A DNA stretch of 64,000 nucleotides, taken from positions 496,001-560,000 of the forward strand of contig NZ_SLVF01000006.1 of NCBI RefSeq assembly GCF_004345365.1. The letters run 5' to 3'. A program made the translations under genes and the position numbers. Position 1 is the first letter of the stretch. Every line of letters begins with the position of its first letter. Below are positions 18,098 to 25,961 of this stretch, one piece after another. Source of the DNA: Kribbella sp. VKM Ac-2568 (lineage in GTDB: Bacteria > Actinomycetota > Actinomycetes > Propionibacteriales > Kribbellaceae). A model generated the notes under the pieces. It worked only from the letters and a program-made list of their open reading frames with translations, made no database searches and was not told where the DNA came from.

Positions 18098-18135
18098 CCG
18101 GGTTCCGACAGAGCCTGACCGGGTTCCGACAGAGC
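18098..18135. repeat. Two 17-bp direct repeats upstream of the TPM triad
   Basis: CCGGGTTCCGACAGAGC occurs at 18098-18114 and again at 18119-18135, identical and with a 21-bp period (two helical turns). They lie 63-100 bp upstream of the triad start, in a 216-bp intergenic stretch that holds no gene. A transcription-factor site is one explanation; a small tandem duplication is another. Confidence 0.55.
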
Positions 18136-18251
18136 GCGGCCCTGGCTCGGACAGGGGAAGCCGGGCCAGGGTCGCGGTGTCGCTCGGGCAGAAACGATTC
18201 CTGAAACCGATCACGCCAGGGAGGGCAGATCGGCGGGCAGCGCGGGGCAGA

Positions 18252-20111
18252 TCAGAAGGCCGACTCGGGCAGATCCATCACGTCGAGGTCGGTCATCTCC
18301 GCCTTGATCCGCTCGGCGCGCACGGTCGGCATGGTCGACCGGACGAACCACTGCGCGGCGGCGAGCTTGCCGGTGTAGAAGTCCTGGTCGGCCGGCGACA
18401 GGTCCCCGCCGAGCTTCTCCAGGGCGATCTCGGCCTGCCGCAGCATCAGCCAGGAGCAGACCACGTCGCCGAGCACGTACAGCAGCCGGGACGTGTTCAG
18501 GCCCACCTTGTAGATGTTGCGCGGGTCGCCGTTCTCGGCCCGCGGGTTGCTCGCCATCAGCGCCTGGCCCATCACGCCGAGGATCTGCTGGGTGTCCTCG
18601 AGCCCCTTCGCGAGCAGTTCGCGCTCCTCCTTCAGCCGGCCGTTGCCCGCCTCGGAGGCGACGAACGCCTGGATCTGGTCGGCCAGGTGGCCCAGCGCCT
18701 TGCCCTGGTCCTTGATGATCTTGCGGAAGAACAGGTCCTGGCCCTGGATCGCGGTGGTGCCCTCGTACAGGGTGTCGATCTTGGCGTCGCGGACGTACTG
18801 CTCGATCGGGTAGTCCTGCAGGAAGCCCGAACCGCCGAAGGTCTGCAGTGACTCGGTGCCGAGCAGCGTCCAGGACTTCTCCGAGCCGTAGCCCTTCACC
18901 AGCGGCAGCAGCAGGTCGTTGACGCGCTCCGCCTCCTCGTCGTGCTCACCCGCGTACCGCGCCTGCTCGGCCCGGTCCTGGTACGTCGCGGTGAAGAGCA
19001 CCAGTGCGCGCAGCGCCTCGGAGTACGACTTCTGCGTCATCAGCGAGCGGCGTACGTCGGGGTGGTGGGTGATGGTCACCCGCGGCGCGGTCTTCGCGGC
19101 GTTGGTCAGATCGGCGCCCTGGACCCGCTCCTTCGCGTACTCCAGCGCGTTCAGGTAGCCGGTGGACAGCGTGGCGATGGCCTTGGTGCCGACCATCATC
19201 CGGGCGTACTCGATCACCTGGAACATCTGCGCGATGCCGTCGTGCACCTCGCCGAGCAGGTAGCCCTTGGCCGGGGTGTTCTCGCCGAAGGTGATCTCGC
19301 AGGTGGTGGAGACCTTGATGCCCATCTTCTTCTCGACGTTCGTGACGAAGGCGCCGTTGCGCTCCCCGGTCAGCTCGCCGGTCTCCAGGTCGAAGTCGAA
19401 CTTCGGCACGATGAAGAGGCTGAGCCCCTTCGTGCCCGGGCCGCCGGCGCCCTCGATGCCCTGCGGGCGGGCCAGCACCAGGTGCACGATGTTCTCGGTC
19501 ATGTCGTGCTCGCCGGACGTGATGAACCGCTTGACGCCCTCGATGTGCCAGCTGCCGTCGTCCTGCCGGGTGGCCTTGGTACGCCCGGCGCCGACGTCGG
19601 AGCCAGCGTCCGGCTCGGTCAGCACCATCGTGGCGCCCCAGCCGCGCTCGATCATGTGGTGCGCGATCTTCTTGTCCCGCTCGGTGCCGTTGCGCCACAG
19701 CACGTGCGCGAAGTTCGGGCCGGCGGCGTAGATGTGGACGGCCGGGTTCGAGCCCAGCACCATCTCGGCGGCGGCCCAGCGCAGCGACGGCGGCGTCGGC
19801 TGGCCACCGAGCTCCGGCGGCAGCTCGAGCTTGAACCACTCGGCGTCCATGTAGGCGTGGTAGCTCTTCTTGAACGCCTCGGGCATCCGGACCTCGTGCG
19901 TCGCCGGGTCGTAGACCGGCGGGTTCCGGTCCGCGTCCTCGAACGATTCGGCCAGCTCGAACTTGGCGAGCCGGTCGATCTCGGACAGCACCTCACGCGC
20001 GGTGTCGACGTCCATGTCGGCATACGGGCCCTGGCCGAGGACCTCGCCGCGGCCCAGCACCTCGAGCAGGTTGAACTCGATGTCCCGCAGATTCGACTTG
20101 TAGTGGCTCAC
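18252..20111 (-). CDS. Acyl-CoA dehydrogenase, FadE5-like
   Basis: A 619-residue acyl-CoA dehydrogenase of the large subclass typified by mycobacterial FadE5. The FAD/substrate region reads MVLTEPDAGSDVGAG and the catalytic glutamate lies in DTLYEGTTAIQGQDLFFRK. The about 170-residue C-terminal extension beyond the core (KALGHLADQIQAFVASE onward) is characteristic of this group. It oxidises acyl-CoA to enoyl-CoA in beta-oxidation, passing electrons to ETF. The GTG start at 20111 follows GGGGA. Two copies of a 12-bp operator-like sequence sit in its promoter, at 20140 and 20163. Confidence 0.9.
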   Translation of the reverse strand: MSHYKSNLRDIEFNLLEVLGRGEVLGQGPYADMDVDTAREVLSEIDRLAKFELAESFEDADRNPPVYDPATHEVRMPEAFKKSYHAYMDAEWFKLELPPELGGQPTPPSLRWAAAEMVLGSNPAVHIYAAGPNFAHVLWRNGTERDKKIAHHMIERGWGATMVLTEPDAGSDVGAGRTKATRQDDGSWHIEGVKRFITSGEHDMTENIVHLVLARPQGIEGAGGPGTKGLSLFIVPKFDFDLETGELTGERNGAFVTNVEKKMGIKVSTTCEITFGENTPAKGYLLGEVHDGIAQMFQVIEYARMMVGTKAIATLSTGYLNALEYAKERVQGADLTNAAKTAPRVTITHHPDVRRSLMTQKSYSEALRALVLFTATYQDRAEQARYAGEHDEEAERVNDLLLPLVKGYGSEKSWTLLGTESLQTFGGSGFLQDYPIEQYVRDAKIDTLYEGTTAIQGQDLFFRKIIKDQGKALGHLADQIQAFVASEAGNGRLKEERELLAKGLEDTQQILGVMGQALMASNPRAENGDPRNIYKVGLNTSRLLYVLGDVVCSWLMLRQAEIALEKLGGDLSPADQDFYTGKLAAAQWFVRSTMPTVRAERIKAEMTDLDVMDLPESAF

Positions 20112-20139
20112 AAGGTTCCCCTACCTCTTCGCTACGCTG

Positions 20140-20174
20140 TACTCACGAGTAACTTAAGTATATACCCACCAGTA
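20140..20174 (-). promoter_or_regulatory. Twin operators flanking the -10 of the FadE5-like gene
   Basis: On the gene's strand the two sites read TACTCGTGAGTA (20151-20140, a perfect palindrome apart from its 2-bp centre) and TACTGGTGGGTA (20174-20163). Consensus: TACTSGTGRGTA, with 23 bp between centres. A -10-like TATACT lies between them at 20162-20157, so a bound repressor would cover both spacer and start site. A related box precedes the EtfD-like gene at 43634. Confidence 0.65.
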
Positions 20175-20224
20175 ACGACCACCAAGCGGATTCCTCTGTG
20201 ACCTGATCGGGCAGGGTGGTCAGC

Positions 20225-20752
20225 GTGACTGTGAAGCTGGTTTACGAGACGCACTCGACGACCGTGGACAACGAGACGGGCATCGCCACCGGGTGGCTGC
20301 CGGGGGAGTTGTCTGCCGAGGGCCGGCGCGAGTCGGTGCTGCTGGGTGAGCGCCGCCAGGACGTCGACGCGATCTTCAGTTCCGACCTGCTGCGCGCGGT
20401 GAAGACGGTGGAGATCGCGTTCGAGGGACAGGCGATCCCGCGGTTCCAGGACTGGCGACTGCGCGAGTGTGACTACGGCGAGCTCAACGGGGCGCCGGTC
20501 GAACAACTCGCGCCGCGGAGGCCGAAGGTCGGCGTACCGTTCCCGGGCGGTCAGAGCTATCGGGACGTGCTCGGCCTCACCCAGTCGTTCCTCGCCGACA
20601 TCAAGGGCCCGTACGACGGTCGCAAGGTGCTGGTGGTCGGGCATGGGGCGCAGCGGTGGGCCCTGCAGCATCTCCTCGGCGACGGGACTCCGCTGGAAGA
20701 TCTCGTAGACGCGCCCTTCGCCTGGCAGCCGGGCTGGGAGTACGAGCTCTGA
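20225..20752 (+). CDS. Histidine phosphatase (phosphoglycerate mutase) family protein
   Basis: A 175-residue protein of the branch I histidine phosphatase fold. The segment LVYETHSTTVDNETG with His10 aligns with the catalytic RHG motif, but the arginine is replaced by threonine (THS). GLSAEGR-like (ELSAEGRRES), FSSDLLRAVKTVE, LRECDYGELNG and the second histidine in VVGHGAQRWAL follow. The GTG at 20225 is chosen because AGGG at 20213-20216 is well spaced from it. It diverges from the FadE5-like gene. Substrate is unknown. Confidence 0.8.
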   Translation: MTVKLVYETHSTTVDNETGIATGWLPGELSAEGRRESVLLGERRQDVDAIFSSDLLRAVKTVEIAFEGQAIPRFQDWRLRECDYGELNGAPVEQLAPRRPKVGVPFPGGQSYRDVLGLTQSFLADIKGPYDGRKVLVVGHGAQRWALQHLLGDGTPLEDLVDAPFAWQPGWEYEL

Positions 20753-20898
20753 GGACTCCTCTCCTCTATTCACCCGCTGCGAAACCGGGCCTGCCGGGAG
20801 GTGTCCGGCACGCCCGTGCTCGCCGGATGTGGAACTGATAGACCAAGATGGACCTTGAGGTGGGAGGAAAGTTACCGGGGCCTAGTGGAAGGCGAACG

Positions 20899-22227
20899 AT
20901 GAGCACAGCACCCGCGACCCTCGACGTCCGGCGGACCCGCAGGTCCCTGGTGGCGGGCACGGTCGGCAACTTCGTCGAGTGGTACGAGTTCGGCGCCTAC
21001 GGCTTCTTCGCCACCGTGATCGCCGCCAACTTCTTCAGCAGCACCTCCACCAGCGACGCCGAGAGCCTGATCAAGACGTACGCCTCGTTCGCGCTGGCCT
21101 TCTTCTTCCGGCCGATCGGCGCGGCGGTGTTCGGCCGGGTCGGCGACCGGATCGGCCGCCGACCGACGCTGATCATCGTCCTGCTGCTGATGACGTTGTC
21201 CACCACGCTGATCGGCATCCTGCCCACGTACGCGACCGTCGGGGCTGCGGCACCGTGGCTGCTCACGCTCGTCCGGGCGCTGCAGGGCCTGTCGGCCGGC
21301 GGTGAGTTCGGCGGCGCGGTGTCGATCATGACCGAGTTCGCCCCCAAGACCAAGCGCGGCCTGTACGGCGCTTGGCAGTCCCTCACGGTCGCGCTCGGGT
21401 TGCTCGTCGGAGCCGGGCTCGCGGCGATCGTGGCGACCGTGCTGAGTGAAGAGGCGCTGAACGACTGGGGTTGGCGGGTCCCGTTCCTGCTGGCGCTGCC
21501 GCTCGGTCTGGTCGCGCTGTGGTTGCGGCTGAGACTGGACGAGACGCCGAACTTCGAGCGCTTGCAGCAGGAAGCTCGGACGGGTGAGGTGGCCGGAAGG
21601 AACGTCGCGCAGGTGCCGCCGGCAGACAAGGCTGAGGTGGCCAAGGCGATCGCGCTCGGCATCGGCCGGCTGATGGGCTGGTCGGCGGCGGGCTACACCT
21701 TCCTCGTGGTGATGCCGTCCTACCTGCAGGCCACGCTGAACGCGACCTTCCAGCAGGCGCTGGTGGCGACCGTGCTGGCGAACCTCGGGTTCGCGGTCTC
21801 GATCATGCCGGCGGGCTGGCTGAGCGACCGGATCGGCCGCCGTCCGGTGATGGTCACCGGCGCCGCGCTGGTGGTCGTGCTCGCGTTCCCGCTGATGAAT
21901 CTCCTGCAGGACAAGGAGAGTTCGACCGCGGCCAAGGGAATCGCCGTCTTCGTGGCCGGGTTGGTCGTCGGGCTGATGGCCGGACCTGGTCCCGCGATGC
22001 TGGCGGAGATGTTCCCGACCAGAGCGCGCTACACCGGCCTAGGCCTGGCGTACTCGCTGTCGAACGCGGTCTTCTCCGGCTGCGCCGGCCTCATCATCAC
22101 CGAACTGATCAAGCGGACCAAGAACGTCGACATCCCGGCGTACTACGTTGCGGTGACGTGCGCGGTCAGCGTGGTCGCGCTGCTGACCTTGCGCGGCGAC
22201 GACTACAAGCGCGAGTTGCGGGACTGA
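20899..22227 (+). CDS. MFS transporter, metabolite:H+ symporter (KgtP/ProP-like)
   Basis: A 442-residue 12-helix transporter. The N-terminus GTVGNFVEWYEFGAYGFFAT is the MHS-family signature, and FGRVGDRIGRRPTLI is the loop 2-3 motif, repeated in the second half as GWLSDRIGRRPVMV. Members import alpha-ketoglutarate, citrate, proline/betaine or related acids by proton symport; the substrate here cannot be told. The ATG at 20899 follows GGAAGG. The gene ends one base before the anmK start, so it may help feed or be co-expressed with that gene. Confidence 0.88.
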   Translation: MSTAPATLDVRRTRRSLVAGTVGNFVEWYEFGAYGFFATVIAANFFSSTSTSDAESLIKTYASFALAFFFRPIGAAVFGRVGDRIGRRPTLIIVLLLMTLSTTLIGILPTYATVGAAAPWLLTLVRALQGLSAGGEFGGAVSIMTEFAPKTKRGLYGAWQSLTVALGLLVGAGLAAIVATVLSEEALNDWGWRVPFLLALPLGLVALWLRLRLDETPNFERLQQEARTGEVAGRNVAQVPPADKAEVAKAIALGIGRLMGWSAAGYTFLVVMPSYLQATLNATFQQALVATVLANLGFAVSIMPAGWLSDRIGRRPVMVTGAALVVVLAFPLMNLLQDKESSTAAKGIAVFVAGLVVGLMAGPGPAMLAEMFPTRARYTGLGLAYSLSNAVFSGCAGLIITELIKRTKNVDIPAYYVAVTCAVSVVALLTLRGDDYKRELRD

Positions 22228-22228
22228 C

Positions 22229-23392
22229 ATGCGCGTCATCGGGCTGATGTCCGGCACCTCGTACGACGCGATCGACGCGGCGGCGGCGGACCTGCGGATC
22301 GAGGGCGACCGGATCGTCCTCACTCCGCTGGGCCTGCTGAGCCGGGAGTATCCGGAGTCATTGCGGGCCGAGCTCGCCAGTTCTTTGCCTCCGGCAACCA
22401 CCACACTGGAGCAGGTGTGCCGGCTCGACACCGGGATCGGACAGGCCTTCGCCGGACTGGCGGAGCAGGCGGTCGAGCAACTCTGTGGTGGTCACGCGGA
22501 TCTGATCGTGTCGCACGGGCAGACGGTCTTCCACTGGGTGGAGGAGGGGCAGGTCCACGGCACGTTGCAACTCGGGCAGCCGGCCTGGATCGCCGAGGCG
22601 ACCGGCAGCACCGTCGTCTCGGACCTGCGCTCCCGCGATGTCGCCGCGGGCGGTCAAGGAGCCCCGCTGGTCAGCATCTTCGACGTCCTCTGGCTCCGCG
22701 GCCGCTCCGGCACCCCGGTTGCCCTCAACCTGGGCGGCATAGCCAACATCACCGTCGTCCCAAGCTCGGAGCCGATCGCGTTCGATACCGGGCCGGCCAA
22801 TGCGTTGATCGATGCGGTGGTGCGGGAGCTCATTGGTGGGCGATCCACCTTTGACGCGGACGGTGTGATGGCCGGTCGCGGGCGGGTCCACCCCGAGCTG
22901 TTCAAGCGGTTGCTGGCGGAGCCCTACTACAGCCGACCGGCACCCAAGAGCACCGGGAAAGAGCTGTTCCACCTCGGCTACCTCGCGAAGGCGATGACCG
23001 GGCTTCCCGAGATCGCCCCCGACGATCTGGTCGCCACCGTCACCGCGCTGACCGCCCGGACCGTGGCCGACGCCGTGCACGCGTACGGCGGTACCGAGGT
23101 GATCGCGGCCGGGGGTGGCATCCGGAACCCCGTGCTGATGCACCTGCTCGCCCAGGAGCTCCGCGGGATCCCTTTGCGGAGTACGGACGAGCTTGGTCTG
23201 CCTGCCGCGGCGAAGGAGGCGTACGCGTTCGCAGTACTGGGGTTTCTGACGGTGAACGGGCTGGCTGGGACGGTGCCGAGTTGTACGGGGGCGCGGCATG
23301 CGAGCGTGCTCGGGTCGATCACGCCCGGGCTCGGCGCGTTGCCGATCGCCGCGCCGCCCGAGAGGGTTCCAGTCGCCCTGCACATCGAGTGA
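22229..23392 (+). CDS. anmK: Anhydro-N-acetylmuramic acid kinase
   Basis: A 387-residue sugar kinase. The ATP-binding start MRVIGLMSGTSYDAIDAA is the AnmK signature, and the catalytic aspartate lies in IAFDTGPANALID. NLGGIANITV and EVIAAGGGIRNPVLM are also family motifs. AnmK converts anhydro-MurNAc from peptidoglycan turnover to MurNAc-6-phosphate. It begins right after the stop of the MHS transporter, implying co-transcription. The final residues after GLGALPIAAPPE are variable. Confidence 0.93.
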   Translation: MRVIGLMSGTSYDAIDAAAADLRIEGDRIVLTPLGLLSREYPESLRAELASSLPPATTTLEQVCRLDTGIGQAFAGLAEQAVEQLCGGHADLIVSHGQTVFHWVEEGQVHGTLQLGQPAWIAEATGSTVVSDLRSRDVAAGGQGAPLVSIFDVLWLRGRSGTPVALNLGGIANITVVPSSEPIAFDTGPANALIDAVVRELIGGRSTFDADGVMAGRGRVHPELFKRLLAEPYYSRPAPKSTGKELFHLGYLAKAMTGLPEIAPDDLVATVTALTARTVADAVHAYGGTEVIAAGGGIRNPVLMHLLAQELRGIPLRSTDELGLPAAAKEAYAFAVLGFLTVNGLAGTVPSCTGARHASVLGSITPGLGALPIAAPPERVPVALHIE

Positions 23393-23431
23393 GCTGAGCG
23401 GAGTGAACCGGGCGGCGTGTGACGATCCAGC

Positions 23432-24325
23432 GTGATCAAGTCCGAGGAGATCCAGGTCGACGGCAGGCCGGCGCTGCTCACGGTGCCGGTGGAGGTTCCC
23501 GTCCGGGTTGGGGTTGTCGCGCTGCACGGATCCAGCAACTCGTCGTACCGGCAGGCGATCTTCGAGCACCTGGCTGAGACCCTCGCGCCGCTCGGCGTCG
23601 CGGTACTCGCGTTCGAGCGGGCGCCGTGGCCGCACGACGACGTGGACATCCCGTTCGCGGTGCAGGCCGAGGGCGCGGTGGCGGCGTACCGGGAGCTGCG
23701 GGCGCGGTACGACGTACCGGTCGGGTTCTGGGGAGTCAGCCAGGGCACTTGGGTCGCGGCGCTGGCTGCGCAGCAGTTGCCGGAGACGGCCTTCCTGCTG
23801 TTGCTCGGTTGTGCCGGGGTGAGCCCGGCCGAGCAGATGCGGCACGCGACCGTGGAGGCCGTACGGCGAGCCGGGTACGACGAGGAGGCGGTCGCCGGGG
23901 CCGTGGAGATCCGCGAGGTCGTGGCCGACTGGTTGCGCGGTGAGGTTGAGCGGACCGAGGTCGACGAGTTGCTCCGGCGCCGAAGCGGTGAGCCGTGGTT
24001 CGACCTCACCGGGATCCCGGTGGACCTGGGGGACGAGCAGCCGGTGTGGCACGAGATCGACTTCGAGTCCGAGCCGCTCTATGCGACGGTGCGGTGCCCG
24101 GTGCTGCTGATGCACGGAGAGGACGAGGCGAACCTGCCGGTGCCGGAGACGCTCGAGGTCTGGCGGCGAGCTGCTGCATCGTCCGGCAACATCGAGGTGG
24201 AGAGCGTGCGGATCCCCGGCGTCGGTCACTGGCCGGGGTCAGTCGATCGCAGTCTGGAGGGGATCAGCGAGGACTACGGTGACATCCTGCGGGCCTGGGT
24301 CGCGCGGTGGCTCGCTACTCGTTGA
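23432..24325 (+). CDS. Alpha/beta hydrolase
   Basis: A 297-residue hydrolase with the oxyanion region ALHGSSNSSYRQ, nucleophile elbow GVSQGTW, acid in LLMHGEDEANLPV and histidine in PGVGHWPGSVD. The fold matches alpha/beta hydrolases similar to dienelactone hydrolase or small esterases. The GTG start at 23432 has no strong ribosome site. The 3' end overlaps the convergent P-loop gene by 11 bp. Substrate is unknown. Confidence 0.8.
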   Translation: MIKSEEIQVDGRPALLTVPVEVPVRVGVVALHGSSNSSYRQAIFEHLAETLAPLGVAVLAFERAPWPHDDVDIPFAVQAEGAVAAYRELRARYDVPVGFWGVSQGTWVAALAAQQLPETAFLLLLGCAGVSPAEQMRHATVEAVRRAGYDEEAVAGAVEIREVVADWLRGEVERTEVDELLRRRSGEPWFDLTGIPVDLGDEQPVWHEIDFESEPLYATVRCPVLLMHGEDEANLPVPETLEVWRRAAASSGNIEVESVRIPGVGHWPGSVDRSLEGISEDYGDILRAWVARWLATR

Positions 24326-24788
24326 CCCAGGCAAGGATCAGGCGGGCGGAGTCCTCAGGGGTGCCGTCGCCGGCGACCGAACGGGGGACCAGCTTGCGGA
24401 TCTGCGCGGCGTCGGCGATCGCCTCCTCGATCTGCTCGTCGGACCACCCTCGCTCGGACAACCTTTTACGGCGTACAGAGTCCGGGCAGTCGAGGTGCAG
24501 CCAGCGGCCTTCGGGCAACTCCGTGGGCACCAGCGGCGAGAGCAGCAGCATCGGGGTGCCGGAGCGCCGGACCAGCTCGGTGATCCGCAACCACAGCGCG
24601 TTGTACGCCGGCCAGTTCGCGGCGGCGGACGAGTCGGCGATCTCGACGCCGAGCACCCGCCCCTCGGAGTCGAGCAACTCGTCCATGTCCATCACGACCA
24701 GCTGCCCGGCGCGCAGCCGCAGCAGCTCCGGGATCACCGTCGACTTGCCGGCCCCAGGCGCTCCGGTCACCACGAACAACCTCGTCAC
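24315..24788 (-). CDS. P-loop ATP/GTP-binding kinase-like protein
   Basis: A 157-residue protein. The Walker A motif GAPGAGKST stands at residues 9-17 right after LFVVT, and MDMDELLDS and HLDCPDSVRRKRLSERGW follow, as in small shikimate/adenylate kinase-like or zeta-type P-loop kinases. The GTG at 24788 begins directly before the first strand; the longer open frame upstream has no family match. It is convergent with the hydrolase at 23432 and diverges from the MerR-clamp gene at 24912. Substrate is unknown. Confidence 0.75.
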   Translation of the reverse strand: MTRLFVVTGAPGAGKSTVIPELLRLRAGQLVVMDMDELLDSEGRVLGVEIADSSAAANWPAYNALWLRITELVRRSGTPMLLLSPLVPTELPEGRWLHLDCPDSVRRKRLSERGWSDEQIEEAIADAAQIRKLVPRSVAGDGTPEDSARLILAWVNE

Positions 24789-24911
24789 GACCCCATTTTC
24801 ACCGACCCCCCGACCTCCCGCAGCACGACTCGACCCTTCATTTCCCCACTCGCTCCCGGGCCAGGTGTGCGGGTTGACCTTCGAGTTGGTCGAGGATCGA
24901 GGATCGGGGGC

Positions 24912-25961
24912 ATGACGGACGAGTTGCTGGCGATCAGCGCGTTTGCGCGGCGGGTGGGATTGACCCCGAGTGCACTGCGGTTCTACGACGACTGCGGGCT
25001 GTTGCGGCCCGCGCAGGTGGACGACCAGAACGGCTACCGGTACTACGCGCCGGACCAGGAACCGCGGGCCGTTCTGCTCCGGGATCTGCGGGAGATTGAC
25101 CTGCCGCTGGCCGAGGTACGGGTGGTGCTCGACGAGGGGCCGGCTGCGGGTGCCGCGGTGGTGCGGGCGCACCTGCGGACGGTCGAGGGCAAGGCCGACG
25201 CCGCTCGCCGGGCCGCTGCGCGGATCCTTGCCTCACTGCCGGCCGTTCCCTACGAGTGCGCAGTCACTCTGGGCGGCGCCGAGCTCGCAAGCGCGATCCG
25301 CCAGGTGGCGGCGGCCGCGGCGCCGACCGACGAGATCCCGGCCCTCGCCTGCGTTCTGGTCGAGCTCGACGAGGACGAGGTCACCCTGGTGGCGACGGAC
25401 CGCTACCGCCTGTCGGTCCGCAAGCTCCACCCGGTCGGCTTCACCGGGTACCCGCGGAGCCTGCTCGTCACGGCGACCGAGCTGACCGCCCTCGCCCGTT
25501 GGGTGGCGGCCGCGGCCGAGGTGCGGATCGAGACGGGCCCAGCCGGTACGACGTTCGCGGCTGCCGGCACCTCGCTCGAGGTGCCGGTGGTCGACGAGGA
25601 GTTCCCGGCGTACCAGGCGATCCTCGAAGGACTGGCGCCGCCGACCAGCCGGGTCGTCGTCGACCGGCTCAGGCTGCTCGACCTGCTGACCGGCGAAACC
25701 GTTGCCCTGAGCATCGACTCGGAACGGCTCACAGTCACGCCGAAGGGTGCGACGGCGCCGTCGGGAGAGCTCGAGGTGATCGCGTCGGGCGAGCCTCTCC
25801 GGATCGGATTCACCGCCTCGCTGCTCGCGGCCGCGCTGAAGGTGAGCGTGGGACCGGACGTACTGCTGGAGATCGGGTCCGTGGATCGGCCGGTCGTCGT
25901 GCGCTCAGCCGATCAGGGCACCTTCACCACTCTGGTGATGCCGGCCCTTCTCGACGGGTGA
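24912..25961 (+). CDS. MerR regulator fused to a DNA polymerase III beta (sliding clamp)-like domain
   Basis: A 349-residue fusion. Residues 5-73 are a MerR winged helix (AISAFARRVGLTPSALRFYD, then NGYRYYAPDQ), and about 85-108 is the usual dimerisation helix. From about 115 to the end the protein resembles the bacterial beta clamp: ATDRYRL at 161-167 (clamp motif ATDxxRL), FPAYQAIL at 231-238 (FPxYxxLLP), VDRLRLLDLL at 250-259, LRIGFTASLLAAALK at 296-310, and the terminus LVMPALLDG at 341-349 (clamp LxMPxRL). The length fits about two of the three clamp subdomains. The clamp-like part occupies the place of a ligand-sensing domain. The stop overlaps the start of an MFS exporter (GTGA). Confidence 0.82.
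   Translation: MTDELLAISAFARRVGLTPSALRFYDDCGLLRPAQVDDQNGYRYYAPDQEPRAVLLRDLREIDLPLAEVRVVLDEGPAAGAAVVRAHLRTVEGKADAARRAAARILASLPAVPYECAVTLGGAELASAIRQVAAAAAPTDEIPALACVLVELDEDEVTLVATDRYRLSVRKLHPVGFTGYPRSLLVTATELTALARWVAAAAEVRIETGPAGTTFAAAGTSLEVPVVDEEFPAYQAILEGLAPPTSRVVVDRLRLLDLLTGETVALSIDSERLTVTPKGATAPSGELEVIASGEPLRIGFTASLLAAALKVSVGPDVLLEIGSVDRPVVVRSADQGTFTTLVMPALLDG

Noticed and set aside
24279..24911. N-terminal extension of the MerR-clamp frame
   Set aside because: The region is covered by the P-loop gene on the other strand; the MerR fold starts at 24912.
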